DNA of 64,000 nt. It comes from an uncultured Woeseiaceae bacterium (GTDB taxonomy: Bacteria; Pseudomonadota; Gammaproteobacteria; Steroidobacterales; Woeseiaceae). Position 1 is the stretch's first letter, and each line of letters opens with the position of its first letter. The notes below the pieces were generated by a model. That model did no database searches and was not told the DNA's origin. It worked only from the letters and a program-made list of their open reading frames with translations. Both the position numbers and the translations under genes were made by a program. The stretch spans positions 1 to 64,000 of the forward strand of contig CALZMQ010000012.1 of NCBI GenBank assembly GCA_945788625.1. The letters are read 5' to 3'. This document shows, piece after piece, positions 46,901 to 54,518 of this stretch.

Positions 46901-49455
46901 TGGAAGCGAAGAAGAAGCTCGATGAGCATGCCGACAGCGTTCCGGAGAAATATCGGGAAACCGAAAATGCGTATCTGCCCGGCGAGAAGGACGCGGCGAC
47001 GGCCGATGAGAAGACCGGGAAACGGCAGTTGCGCGGCACTCGCCTGAGCAGCAAATCGAAGGTCAGAAAGAGCCAGACGAAGGCGCAGGAGAAAGAAGAA
47101 AAAGAACGCGCCAGCGTCGCCTCGACGATAGAGGGTATGTACACAGAGACCAAGGGCAAGGTCGACAACAACCTGAAGCCGCTCGACAAGGAAGTCACCG
47201 ACATGTTCGACAAGGACGAGACCCGTGCTCGTTCGCTCTTCGAGAACTACGTCGATTTCAAGATGAAAGAATACAAGCGGAAGCGTTACAGCAGCTTCGG
47301 CGGAGGCGCGAAATGGCTGTGGGACAAAGTCGCCGGGCTTCCGGACTCCGTAAACAAATTCTACGAAGAGGGTAAGGATATCTACCTCAAGCTGATGGGG
47401 CACGCTATCGACCGGATCGTCACAACCGTTGAGAAACGCCTCGCCAAAGCACGCAAAGACATCAAGGAAGGCCGCAAGACGATCGATGGCTTCGTAAAGA
47501 CTCTCAAGGGCAATCTAAAGACCTACGGGAAAGAGATTCAGGGCGATGTCAACGCGAAGTTCGACGAACTCGAAGACAGCGTCGAGAACAAGAAAGAAGG
47601 GCTCGCCAATAATCTGGCGCGTAAGTACAAGCAATCACGCAAGAAACTGGATGATCGCATCAAGGAGCTGAAAGCACAGAACAAAGGCCTGTGGGACAAG
47701 TTCAAGGCGCTGGTCAAGGAAATTATCGAGGTCCTGCGTAAGTTCAAGGAAGCGATCGTCGCGATCTTCAACATGGCCGGCAACATCCTCCGGCTGATCA
47801 TCAAGCACCCTGATTCGTTCCTCGGCAATCTCCTGAAGGCGGTCAAGAAAGGCTTCAATCAGTTCAAGACCCATTTTGTCAAGCATCTCAAAGCCGGCTT
47901 CATGAGTTGGCTGTTCGGCCAGATGTCCAAGGCGAACATCGCAATGCCGTCGGAGTTCAGCTTCAAAGCGTTATTCGGTGTCATCCTGAATATCATTGGC
48001 ATTACGAAGGACTGGATTCGCAAGCGTATTACGCAGCTCATCGGCGCTAAGAACGTGGCTCGGATCGAGAAAGCGTGGGGCGTTATCTCCACGGTAATTT
48101 CGAGCGGAGTCGGCGGACTGTGGGCCAAGGCCAAGGAGTTCCTAACGGGCCTCAAGAAGAAGCTGTTCGGCGATATCAAGGACTGGCTGGTCACTCAGAT
48201 CGTCAAGCAGGGCGTCATCTGGGTTGTAAGCCTGTTCAATCCCGTCGCGGCGCTTCTCAAAGTCATCAAGATGATCTACGACGTTGTCATGTTCTTCGTC
48301 GAGAACATCGACCGGATTCGTCGTCTGGTGCAGACAATCCTCAAAGCGACGCAGAAGATTGTGGCCGGTCAGATCGGAGCAGCGGCCAATTGGATCGAGA
48401 AGGCGATGGCCAGCACGATCCCGATGATCATCGGCTTCCTCGCGAAGATCCTCGGTGTCAGCGGCATCGGAAAGCGTATTCAGCGCTTCATCAAATCGGT
48501 ACGTCGTCGCGTTCGCCGCGCTGTGGACAAGGTGCTGAAGAAGATAGTCAAAGGCGCTAAGAAGCTGCTGCGAGGCGGCAAGACCCTAGCTGCGAAGGGC
48601 AAGAAAGCAGTGAAAGCGGCAGGCAAGAAGATTGCCAAACTGCTATTCCCCAAGAAGAGATTTAGTGCTGGGGGCGAGAAGCATACTGTAGAGGCCGTCC
48701 CGTCTGGCCGCAAACACAAAATCATAGTGCGGAGCTACCCGAGATCAGTACCTAAATTCATCGCTTGGGCAAGATCGGAAAACAAACAAAAGCCGAATCC
48801 CAAGGTAGAACCGGCACTCAAGAAGCTCGAGGCCCGGTACGCGAAGTGGGTACCGATGAAGGTCGAATCGGATGCGAGCGCGGACAAGGTCGGCTCAAAG
48901 TCGAGGGCAAAGAATAAGGAGTACCTGAACATATACAAGGACGTCCGCGACATCATCGAAATGCTTCAAAAGGACGGTGACCCACCTGTATCGCGTGTGA
49001 CCTGGGGTGGCATCGACTCGAGAGGCAGAGCGACCAGCGTCGAGGCAGATCCGCTGACCGTTAAGGGTGCCCTGGGCAGCCGGCCATCAAACCGAATCCC
49101 CGGCTGGAAAATGGGGCCCGAGAGCCAGATTCGCGCGCATCTCTTGCACGATCGATTACATGGACCGGGCAAGCGCTTCAATCTGACGCCGACGTCCAGA
49201 AGCATCAACGGACAAATGTACCACCGGGCGGAGAAGCCAGCGCTTCGGAGTCTCGGGATAAGGAAGGGTATTCCCAAAAACGAACAGTTCGAGCAGCTGA
49301 AATTCAAGACCGAGGTGGAGTACGGCGATGACAGCACTCCTCCGACTCTGATCGACGCCGCGAAGACCATTACCGTCAATGTCGAGGGAAGGGATCCAAA
49401 GACAAATAAACTCACTCCAATCGTGACCAATTGGAAGGGTTACAACTATCCATAG
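43987..49455 (+). CDS. DUF4157 (eCIS-core) effector 2, giant acidic protein with C-terminal His/Asn nuclease-like domain
   Basis: The 1822-aa protein is coupled by ATGA to effector 1. A short DUF4157-type N-tag (GTPGDRYEREADDVADRV) opens it, followed by ~430 residues of Glu/Gln/Ser/Ala-rich low complexity (residues ~100-535) that ends in five tandem 16-residue repeats. The main DUF4157 domain lies at ~556-628 (LESSMGVDLGDVRVHTD, MAHEVTHVVQQ). A Lys/Glu-rich coiled-coil stretch and long hydrophobic helices follow (~1100-1560), then a basic Lys/Arg-rich linker. The C-terminus (~1710-1822) has IRAHLLHDRLHGPGKRFNLT and a later Asn, like effector 1's end. It is the probable main cargo. The extreme composition makes any further structure call uncertain. 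Confidence 0.85.
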   Translation: MNQCCSKNSEKRSKRPGDSATRHDRGSDYDVQPKLNGNGKVGAQYSMGAAVPLAAPVQTKVTMGTPGDRYEREADDVADRVSGGRSAGEISTLPPGGLRSQSKEEPEAAQELVQREPVDGAEQESVEDESGQESVAQREASGDESGDESAQGKCESCEGNEAQSASTEAENAQPASVQMESEEPAEAKSDAEPEAAAQSEDDAESASTANAEGDAQMEGGEETQEASEAPDESAAQTADDGGGEQEAGGAAQESAQMQEEGGSDQESGGGDAQMEDDAGGDSDAETAEDSSGQTENLDAGEERDEGQTEAPGQEMPCESATEGGGDEGASESGGGESEGCGAQNAEGEEEPADGGEGGEEAAESAAEEAGETQEAESEGSGEEQQECGAAQTAAEDSEGAAQMQSENGSEPDAGQPAEDDTAAQEQSVQMEAADSEAQGADEPAQEESEDAEAKSADEPAQEESEDAEAKSGDESAQEESEEAETKSVDESAQEESEEAEAKSNDESAQEESEDAQEEQEDEAAQGKAMPQPNRSNKRRRSALAASAIQNRGAGEPLTPETRSSLESSMGVDLGDVRVHTDSRARETNRGLRAKAFTNKNHVYLGPGQSQSNVRLMAHEVTHVVQQGGVDRSKKASISSTPDRAEPAGAGTQSVAPAATDAEATAPKSATGPAPAGPQAAATTDPLTGEAIGRVEDAPDAASAKGAEKRPAAAGGGAPSDAAAPAGEGGKPEAGEKGDGKDKKAAKGGKGKSGGSEGDAEQADVPISPEGDPRYQGVMKRLDRVAKKERAHEPAKAKAAEVKMAVKPPENERSSQAQAIKVGDMAAESAAAEPPKKKGFRELLEEKLEDIVPEKLEEVDDFKKSGKAKTLKADIAKNVKERKEASTQGLKKASDAQPPTSKVPEKEVKALPEQKRERWPGGIGAANVLPLPKKSHEISAEDNKKSADQLMAENDIDEDQLKRAKEPRFTEALEAKKKLDEHADSVPEKYRETENAYLPGEKDAATADEKTGKRQLRGTRLSSKSKVRKSQTKAQEKEEKERASVASTIEGMYTETKGKVDNNLKPLDKEVTDMFDKDETRARSLFENYVDFKMKEYKRKRYSSFGGGAKWLWDKVAGLPDSVNKFYEEGKDIYLKLMGHAIDRIVTTVEKRLAKARKDIKEGRKTIDGFVKTLKGNLKTYGKEIQGDVNAKFDELEDSVENKKEGLANNLARKYKQSRKKLDDRIKELKAQNKGLWDKFKALVKEIIEVLRKFKEAIVAIFNMAGNILRLIIKHPDSFLGNLLKAVKKGFNQFKTHFVKHLKAGFMSWLFGQMSKANIAMPSEFSFKALFGVILNIIGITKDWIRKRITQLIGAKNVARIEKAWGVISTVISSGVGGLWAKAKEFLTGLKKKLFGDIKDWLVTQIVKQGVIWVVSLFNPVAALLKVIKMIYDVVMFFVENIDRIRRLVQTILKATQKIVAGQIGAAANWIEKAMASTIPMIIGFLAKILGVSGIGKRIQRFIKSVRRRVRRAVDKVLKKIVKGAKKLLRGGKTLAAKGKKAVKAAGKKIAKLLFPKKRFSAGGEKHTVEAVPSGRKHKIIVRSYPRSVPKFIAWARSENKQKPNPKVEPALKKLEARYAKWVPMKVESDASADKVGSKSRAKNKEYLNIYKDVRDIIEMLQKDGDPPVSRVTWGGIDSRGRATSVEADPLTVKGALGSRPSNRIPGWKMGPESQIRAHLLHDRLHGPGKRFNLTPTSRSINGQMYHRAEKPALRSLGIRKGIPKNEQFEQLKFKTEVEYGDDSTPPTLIDAAKTITVNVEGRDPKTNKLTPIVTNWKGYNYP
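45304..45543 (+). repeat. Five tandem 48-bp (16-residue) acidic repeats
   Basis: Within effector 2, the unit (D/N)E(P/S)AQEESE(D/E)AE(A/T)KS is repeated five times in frame at 48-base spacing (starts 45304, 45352, 45400, 45448, 45496); the last copy diverges at its end. The DNA copies differ at many third positions, so the array is old enough to have diverged but keeps the protein pattern. Confidence 0.9.
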
Positions 49456-49471
49456 CCAAGAGGACCAAGAA

Positions 49472-50062
49472 ATGAAAACACTCGCAAACTTCATCGCCAC
49501 GACAATCGTGCTGGCGATCATCGGCGCGCTGCTGTACGGCGCGTATCTCGGTTCCATCGCGCTCTGGTCCGTACTGAGCGCGCTCAGCTTCGAGACGCGG
49601 ACCGTGCTGCTGTTCGTAGCCGCAGTGGCTCTGTTGGCGACCATCATCGTTGCCGCGTCACTCAGGCGCGCAAGCCGCACCGTGATGCGCGCGCAAGCAT
49701 CGGCGGAGCGCCTCGCAGTCTATTCGGGGCTGTTACAGATATTGATGTCGGACGGTCAGGGCACGCCGATATCAGACAGCGAATCTCTCCAACCGCAGGA
49801 CCTCGAAGGCGATCTGATGCTCCTTGCGAGCGGCAAGGTACTTAAAGCGTACTTTGCGCTGCGAGAGACTCTCGAAGACGGCCGCGCAGGGCCGGAAGAG
49901 CAGTCGCTCGCGCTGAACCGCCTCGTGACAACGATGCGTAACGATCTCGGCCACAGCTACGAGTACGCCGATTTTGCGCCATGGTCGCAAAGCTCGAACG
50001 ACACTTCGAAGCGCGGACATCGTGACGCCGGAACGGACGAGCCGTCACACATGCCGGCGTAA
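49472..50062 (+). CDS. Small membrane protein following the effectors
   Basis: The 196-aa protein has two hydrophobic segments near the N-terminus (~5-28 and ~42-62, VLLFVAAVALLATIIVAA), and a cytosolic helical tail (~65-196) with no recognised domain. It follows effector 2 by 16 bases in the same direction, so it is probably co-expressed. That position fits either an immunity protein for the effectors or an accessory of the export machine; a nuclease immunity protein would normally be soluble, so neither is certain. The last ~15 residues (RGHRDAGTDEPSHMPA) are polar and probably disordered. Confidence 0.6.
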   Translation: MKTLANFIATTIVLAIIGALLYGAYLGSIALWSVLSALSFETRTVLLFVAAVALLATIIVAASLRRASRTVMRAQASAERLAVYSGLLQILMSDGQGTPISDSESLQPQDLEGDLMLLASGKVLKAYFALRETLEDGRAGPEEQSLALNRLVTTMRNDLGHSYEYADFAPWSQSSNDTSKRGHRDAGTDEPSHMPA

Positions 50063-50093
50063 CGACACATGAGCGTGACTAGCGGACAGCGTC

Positions 50094-53000
50094 ATGCTTG
50101 AGCACGGCGGCTCCTTGCCTGCCGTGCCTGAGGCTTGTGCCTCGGCTGCGGCACAACAGAGCGAACAGCTACCGCTGGTCTCGTGCATCATGCCGACTGC
50201 GAACCGGCGTGAGTTCGTCGCGTTGTCGCTTGAATTCTTCCTTGCACAGGACTACCCGAACAAGGAACTCATCGTACTCGACGACGGTGATGACCGCGTC
50301 GGCGATTTGTTCGAAGGCCAAGAGGATGTGCGCTACGTGTGGGAACCGCCGGGTCAGACGCTTGGCGCCAGGCGAAACCGGCTATGCGAACTCGCGAGTG
50401 GGCCCGTCATCGCCCACTGGGACGATGACGACTGGCAGGCGCCTCACCGGCTGACTTACCAGGTCGGAGAACTTGTCAGGACGGGCGTGCAGATGTGCGG
50501 CATCACCGACCCGCTGTTTTATGCGCCGGTGTCACGCGGTGCATGGCGATATCAGTACCCCGGTGGGCAGAAGTTCTGGCTGGCAGGTAGCACGCTGGTC
50601 TATCGGCGGAACTTCTGGGAGGCGCACCGGTTTCCCAGCCTCGACGTTGGTGAAGACGCCCGTTTCGTCTGGAGCGGTAAACCAGCGGAGATGCATATTC
50701 TGGAAGACGCATCGTTCCATGTCGGTATCGTCCACGACACGAATGCAAGTCCCAAGCAGACGCGGGGTTCACGCTGGCAGCCTGTGGAGACCGACACCAT
50801 CGTACAGATGATGGGCGCCGACGCCCGGCACTATACACAGAACGATGGACACGACGTTCAGGTGGCTTCGGTCAAGCCGCGGAAGAGGGCGCTTGTCGCC
50901 GTGGCATACGGCATAGGGGATGCGCTACGGGCGACGCCCTTGGTGCGTGCCTTGAAGAACCTCGGCTACGACGTAGATTTCCTTGTGGCGCCGGACTTCC
51001 CCGAAACCACGTCGCTGTTCGACGGCTGCGACGACATCGACCGTGTTCTGCACTACGAGGACTTCCGATCCAACCGAGGCTCCGTGCCGGTGCACGGGAT
51101 CGATGGCGTCGTATACGACGCCGCTGTGCTCAGCCACTGGGCGGGCGTGCTGAGGCCGCGAATCAAGGCAGAGAAGATCCTCGAGGTGTCGAAGCAGGAC
51201 TGGCTGGCCAACGGCGACTCCGCCTGCTTCGCAAACGTGGCGAAGATGCTCGGCTGGAAAGGCGATATGCCCGAGGCGTTCGCAGTACCATCCGGCCGGC
51301 AGTTCGACCTGCCGCCTGGCACGGTCGCCCTGCACCCGGGTTGCAAGCGTGATTGGCCGTGGAAGAAGTGGCACGGTTTCGACGAACTGGCTCACAAGCT
51401 GCCCAACGTCGTGATCATTGGGACGGAGTCGGATCTTGACAACTCGGATACCTATTTCAAAAAGCCGTTCGACTGGCCGGCTCATGCGCAGGATTTTGTC
51501 GGCGAACTGTCGATCGCTGATACCGCAGCGTTGCTCAGCCAATGCGCCGCACTGATTTCGAACGACTCCGGGATGATGCAGCTCGCCGTCTCACTTGGCG
51601 TGCCCACTTTCGGCATTTTCGGGATTACAAGCCCGGCACGCGAAGCGATCCCACAGGAGAACATGCATCCGATCACGAAGGGGCTCCATTGCGAGGCAGC
51701 CTGCCATCGCGGTTCCTGGGGCCGCCGGAATTGTGCACACAGCCTGAAGTGTCTCAAGACCCTGACACCCGAAGAGGTCCTCAAGAAGGTCGAGCCGATC
51801 ATTGCACGCGAGGACGGCTTGGCCGCCGCTTCGAATTCGTCAATTTCAAGAAACGAGGTCGATAGGAGTATGAACAATCAGCAGCTCTCGCTGACTTACT
51901 ACGGCTATGTGTTCGATGCGTCCGGGTACGGGCGCGCAGCGCGCGATTACATACATGCACTGAACGCAGCCGGCGTGAAACTGTCCGTCGTCGATCTGGC
52001 GGACCGCGGCAGACAGGTCAACGATCCTCTCATTGAGTCGCTGATCGGCACACTGGAGGACTCTGACTTTCACCTGTTCCACGGCATCCCGTCGCAGTGG
52101 AGTCGGCTCGCGTTCTCCCGCAGGAACTGCATCGGCATGACGGTGTGGGAGACGGACACGGTGCCTAGCCAATGGGAAAACCCCCTCAACCATACGCTGG
52201 ATGTCTGGGTGCCGAGCAATTTCAACGTCGATACATTCTCCGAGAGCCTCGAGTCGCCGGTGTTTCGACTGCCGCACCCAATGAACGCGAGTTATCTGAA
52301 CGGGGCACCGAAGAACGGCATCGACATCAATGGGCGACTCGGAATCGGCAAGGACGATTTCGTGTTCTACAGCATCTTTGAATGGCAGGACCGCAAGAAT
52401 CCCAACGGCACCCTTGAGGCCTACTTCGAAGCCTTCCGGACAGACGAAGGCGCTGTACTCGTCATCAAGGCTAACCCCGGCGCTGCGCACACGGCTCAGA
52501 AGGTCCTTGATGATTACCGGCGCCGCCACGATTCTGACGCCCGCGTCGTCCTTTGCTGCGAAGCGCTGACCGATGAAGAGATTCAGATGCTGCATCGACG
52601 TGGCGACTGCTACGTATCGCTGCACTACGGCGAAGGCTGGGCTTACCCGCTATTCGACGCCGCCAGCCTCGGCACACCGGTCGTCGCGACACGTTTCTCC
52701 GGTCCGCTCGACTATCTTGACACGGACTACCCGGGGCTCGTGGATTGCGATCCGGCGCGCGTGGCGCAGCCCTACGTGTACTACAACCGATTGATGCGCT
52801 GGGCCGTGCCGAGGCCGGACGCTGCCGCCGACCGGATGCGCTGGGTCTTTGACAACTACGACGAGGCGAGGGTACACGCCAAGCGCAATCGAAAACGAAT
52901 CATCAGTGAGTATTCGGCGGAAAGAGTCGGGGCAGCTGCGAAGAGTCGTCTCCTGGACTTGCTTTGTAAGACACATCGAAGCAAGGGTATCTACCTGAAG

Positions 53001-53675
53001 CGCCTCGAGCTTGCTGAAATTGAACGCCCCGATGCGCCGATACCCGGCGACTGGTACGACAGCGACTACTTCGAGCATGGACTGAAGAGCAACTGGCGTG
53101 AGGGCTACAGCTGGCAGCTCTATGGCAACCTGTTTCGCGATACGGCGAATATGCTGACCGAGATGTTCGCATCAGCCGAGTCCTTCCTTGATGCGGGTTG
53201 TGCGAAGGGCTTTCTTGTCCGTTGCCTCCGCGAATCGGGAAAGGACTGCATTGGCGTCGATCACAGCAACTGGGCGATTGGGCAGAGCGACGCCACGACC
53301 CGGCCCTATCTGCATGAAGTGAGCATCGACAAGTATTCGCCCGATCGCCAATTCGACGTCCTTCTGGCCCTGAACTTGTTCGAAAGCCTGAGCGAAAAGC
53401 AGATTCTCAGACTCATGAGACGCGCGCGGAAATGGACCAATCAGGCGATGTTCGCAGTGATCTCGACAGTCGAGAATGAGAAAGAGCGGGCGTGCCTGGA
53501 TTCGGATATGGATTTGTCGCACGTCAGCCTCAAGTCGCGCGCGGAATGGGACCAGCTGTTCAGGAAGGCGGGCTGGCGGCAGGATGCGTTGCATCAGATG
53601 GCGCAACGGACCGTTCAGGAGCATCCGCTCTGCAAAAAGATGGACTGGCGCGTATTCGTGTACAGCCCTGTCTGA
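50094..53675 (+). CDS. Four-domain glycan enzyme: GT2 - GT9 - GT4 - SAM methyltransferase
   Basis: The 1193-aa protein joins four enzymes. Residues ~25-230 are a GT2 domain (CIMPTANRREFVALSLEFFL, acidic metal motif HWDDDDW near 107). Residues ~265-575 are a GT9/heptosyltransferase-like domain (GIGDALRATPLVRALKNLGY, SNDSGMMQLAVSLGVPTFGI). Residues ~593-960 are GT4 (YVFDASGYGRAARDYIHALN, GEGWAYPLFDAASLGTPVVA). The end (~985-1193) is a class I methyltransferase (FLDAGCAKGFLVRCL, then CIGVDHSN). It is cytosolic. The GT2 and GT4 donors are unknown, but a GT9 domain usually transfers heptose- or hexose-type sugars in envelope glycans. Multi-GT fusions of this size are uncommon; coupled stepwise glycan building is inferred. 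Confidence 0.9.
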   Translation: MLEHGGSLPAVPEACASAAAQQSEQLPLVSCIMPTANRREFVALSLEFFLAQDYPNKELIVLDDGDDRVGDLFEGQEDVRYVWEPPGQTLGARRNRLCELASGPVIAHWDDDDWQAPHRLTYQVGELVRTGVQMCGITDPLFYAPVSRGAWRYQYPGGQKFWLAGSTLVYRRNFWEAHRFPSLDVGEDARFVWSGKPAEMHILEDASFHVGIVHDTNASPKQTRGSRWQPVETDTIVQMMGADARHYTQNDGHDVQVASVKPRKRALVAVAYGIGDALRATPLVRALKNLGYDVDFLVAPDFPETTSLFDGCDDIDRVLHYEDFRSNRGSVPVHGIDGVVYDAAVLSHWAGVLRPRIKAEKILEVSKQDWLANGDSACFANVAKMLGWKGDMPEAFAVPSGRQFDLPPGTVALHPGCKRDWPWKKWHGFDELAHKLPNVVIIGTESDLDNSDTYFKKPFDWPAHAQDFVGELSIADTAALLSQCAALISNDSGMMQLAVSLGVPTFGIFGITSPAREAIPQENMHPITKGLHCEAACHRGSWGRRNCAHSLKCLKTLTPEEVLKKVEPIIAREDGLAAASNSSISRNEVDRSMNNQQLSLTYYGYVFDASGYGRAARDYIHALNAAGVKLSVVDLADRGRQVNDPLIESLIGTLEDSDFHLFHGIPSQWSRLAFSRRNCIGMTVWETDTVPSQWENPLNHTLDVWVPSNFNVDTFSESLESPVFRLPHPMNASYLNGAPKNGIDINGRLGIGKDDFVFYSIFEWQDRKNPNGTLEAYFEAFRTDEGAVLVIKANPGAAHTAQKVLDDYRRRHDSDARVVLCCEALTDEEIQMLHRRGDCYVSLHYGEGWAYPLFDAASLGTPVVATRFSGPLDYLDTDYPGLVDCDPARVAQPYVYYNRLMRWAVPRPDAAADRMRWVFDNYDEARVHAKRNRKRIISEYSAERVGAAAKSRLLDLLCKTHRSKGIYLKRLELAEIERPDAPIPGDWYDSDYFEHGLKSNWREGYSWQLYGNLFRDTANMLTEMFASAESFLDAGCAKGFLVRCLRESGKDCIGVDHSNWAIGQSDATTRPYLHEVSIDKYSPDRQFDVLLALNLFESLSEKQILRLMRRARKWTNQAMFAVISTVENEKERACLDSDMDLSHVSLKSRAEWDQLFRKAGWRQDALHQMAQRTVQEHPLCKKMDWRVFVYSPV

Positions 53676-53699
53676 GTCGAACTCCCGGAGGGATTGCCT

Positions 53700-54518
53700 A
53701 TGTTGCCGAATTACGTTCTGACTGACCGCGCCGAACTCGAGACGCAATCGAGGCTTCGCCAGCAGACGGCCTACCTGGGGCCCGGGAGACTGCTGTGTCG
53801 GGTGCTTGGCCAGTACCTGATGTACGTGGATCCGGATGACCTCGGAGTTGCGCCGCACCTCTGCATGAACGGCTTCTGGGAGTCATGGATCACCCTGGCG
53901 ATCGCCCGCTGTCTGCGCCCGGGTTTCCGTTGCGTAGACGTGGGCGCGAACCATGGCTACTACACACTACTCATGGCCGATGGGGTTGGAGATTGCGGAC
54001 ATGTGCTGGCCTTCGAACCGAATCCGCAACTCGCCGCGATGGTGAAACTCAGCGCCGAGATCAACGGATTCGACGACCGCGTTTCCGTTATCGAAAGGGC
54101 GGCCGCGGCCGAGAGTGACAAGACCGTCGAACTCCTCATCCCGGAAGGGCGCGCCGGCGATGCGTCGATATGTGTCGAACTCGACGGCGAGACCCGCAGC
54201 GAAACGGTACAGACAATGTCGATCGATGAAGCAACGGCCGATTGGCCATCGGTCGATCTCGTGAAAATCGATGCGGAAGGAGCGGAGGATGAGATATGGG
54301 CCGGCATGACCGACACCATTCGCCGCAACCCAAATTTGTTGGTCGTGCTCGAGATGACGCCGCACCGGTACAAGAACCCGGAGGGCTTTATCCGTAGATT
54401 CGGGGAAGACGGTTTCGTGCTGCGCCAGGTTGATTCGGACGGTACACCAGCGGAATTGTCTGAAAGCGAAGTCCTCGAGAGCAGCGATTGGCGGATGCTG
54501 TTTCTGCAGAGGAGTTAG
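53700..54518 (+). CDS. FkbM-family SAM-dependent methyltransferase
   Basis: Residues ~75-235 match FkbM methyltransferases: RCVDVGANHGYYTLLMADGV (SAM loop), HVLAFEPNPQLAAMVKLSAE, the DLVKIDAEGAEDEIWAG strand-turn, and LLVVLEMTPHRY. Such enzymes O-methylate sugars in glycans or polyketides. The open frame begins at a TTG at 53694, but GGAGGG at 53687-53692 gives a 6-7-base spacing to the ATG at 53700. It overlaps the start of the next gene and follows the large multi-domain enzyme by 24 bases, so it belongs to the same glycan block. The likely substrate is a sugar of the surface glycan. Confidence 0.9.
   Translation: MLPNYVLTDRAELETQSRLRQQTAYLGPGRLLCRVLGQYLMYVDPDDLGVAPHLCMNGFWESWITLAIARCLRPGFRCVDVGANHGYYTLLMADGVGDCGHVLAFEPNPQLAAMVKLSAEINGFDDRVSVIERAAAAESDKTVELLIPEGRAGDASICVELDGETRSETVQTMSIDEATADWPSVDLVKIDAEGAEDEIWAGMTDTIRRNPNLLVVLEMTPHRYKNPEGFIRRFGEDGFVLRQVDSDGTPAELSESEVLESSDWRMLFLQRS

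Noticed and set aside
11159..50062. Ordinary prophage
   Set aside because: No capsid, portal, terminase, integrase or lysis genes; DUF4255, the Pvc15-type ATPase and DUF4157 proteins are typical of eCIS.
51870..53675. Separate GT4-methyltransferase gene starting at the internal ATG
   Set aside because: The upstream frame runs through without a stop, so a single protein is the simplest reading; kept as a finding instead.
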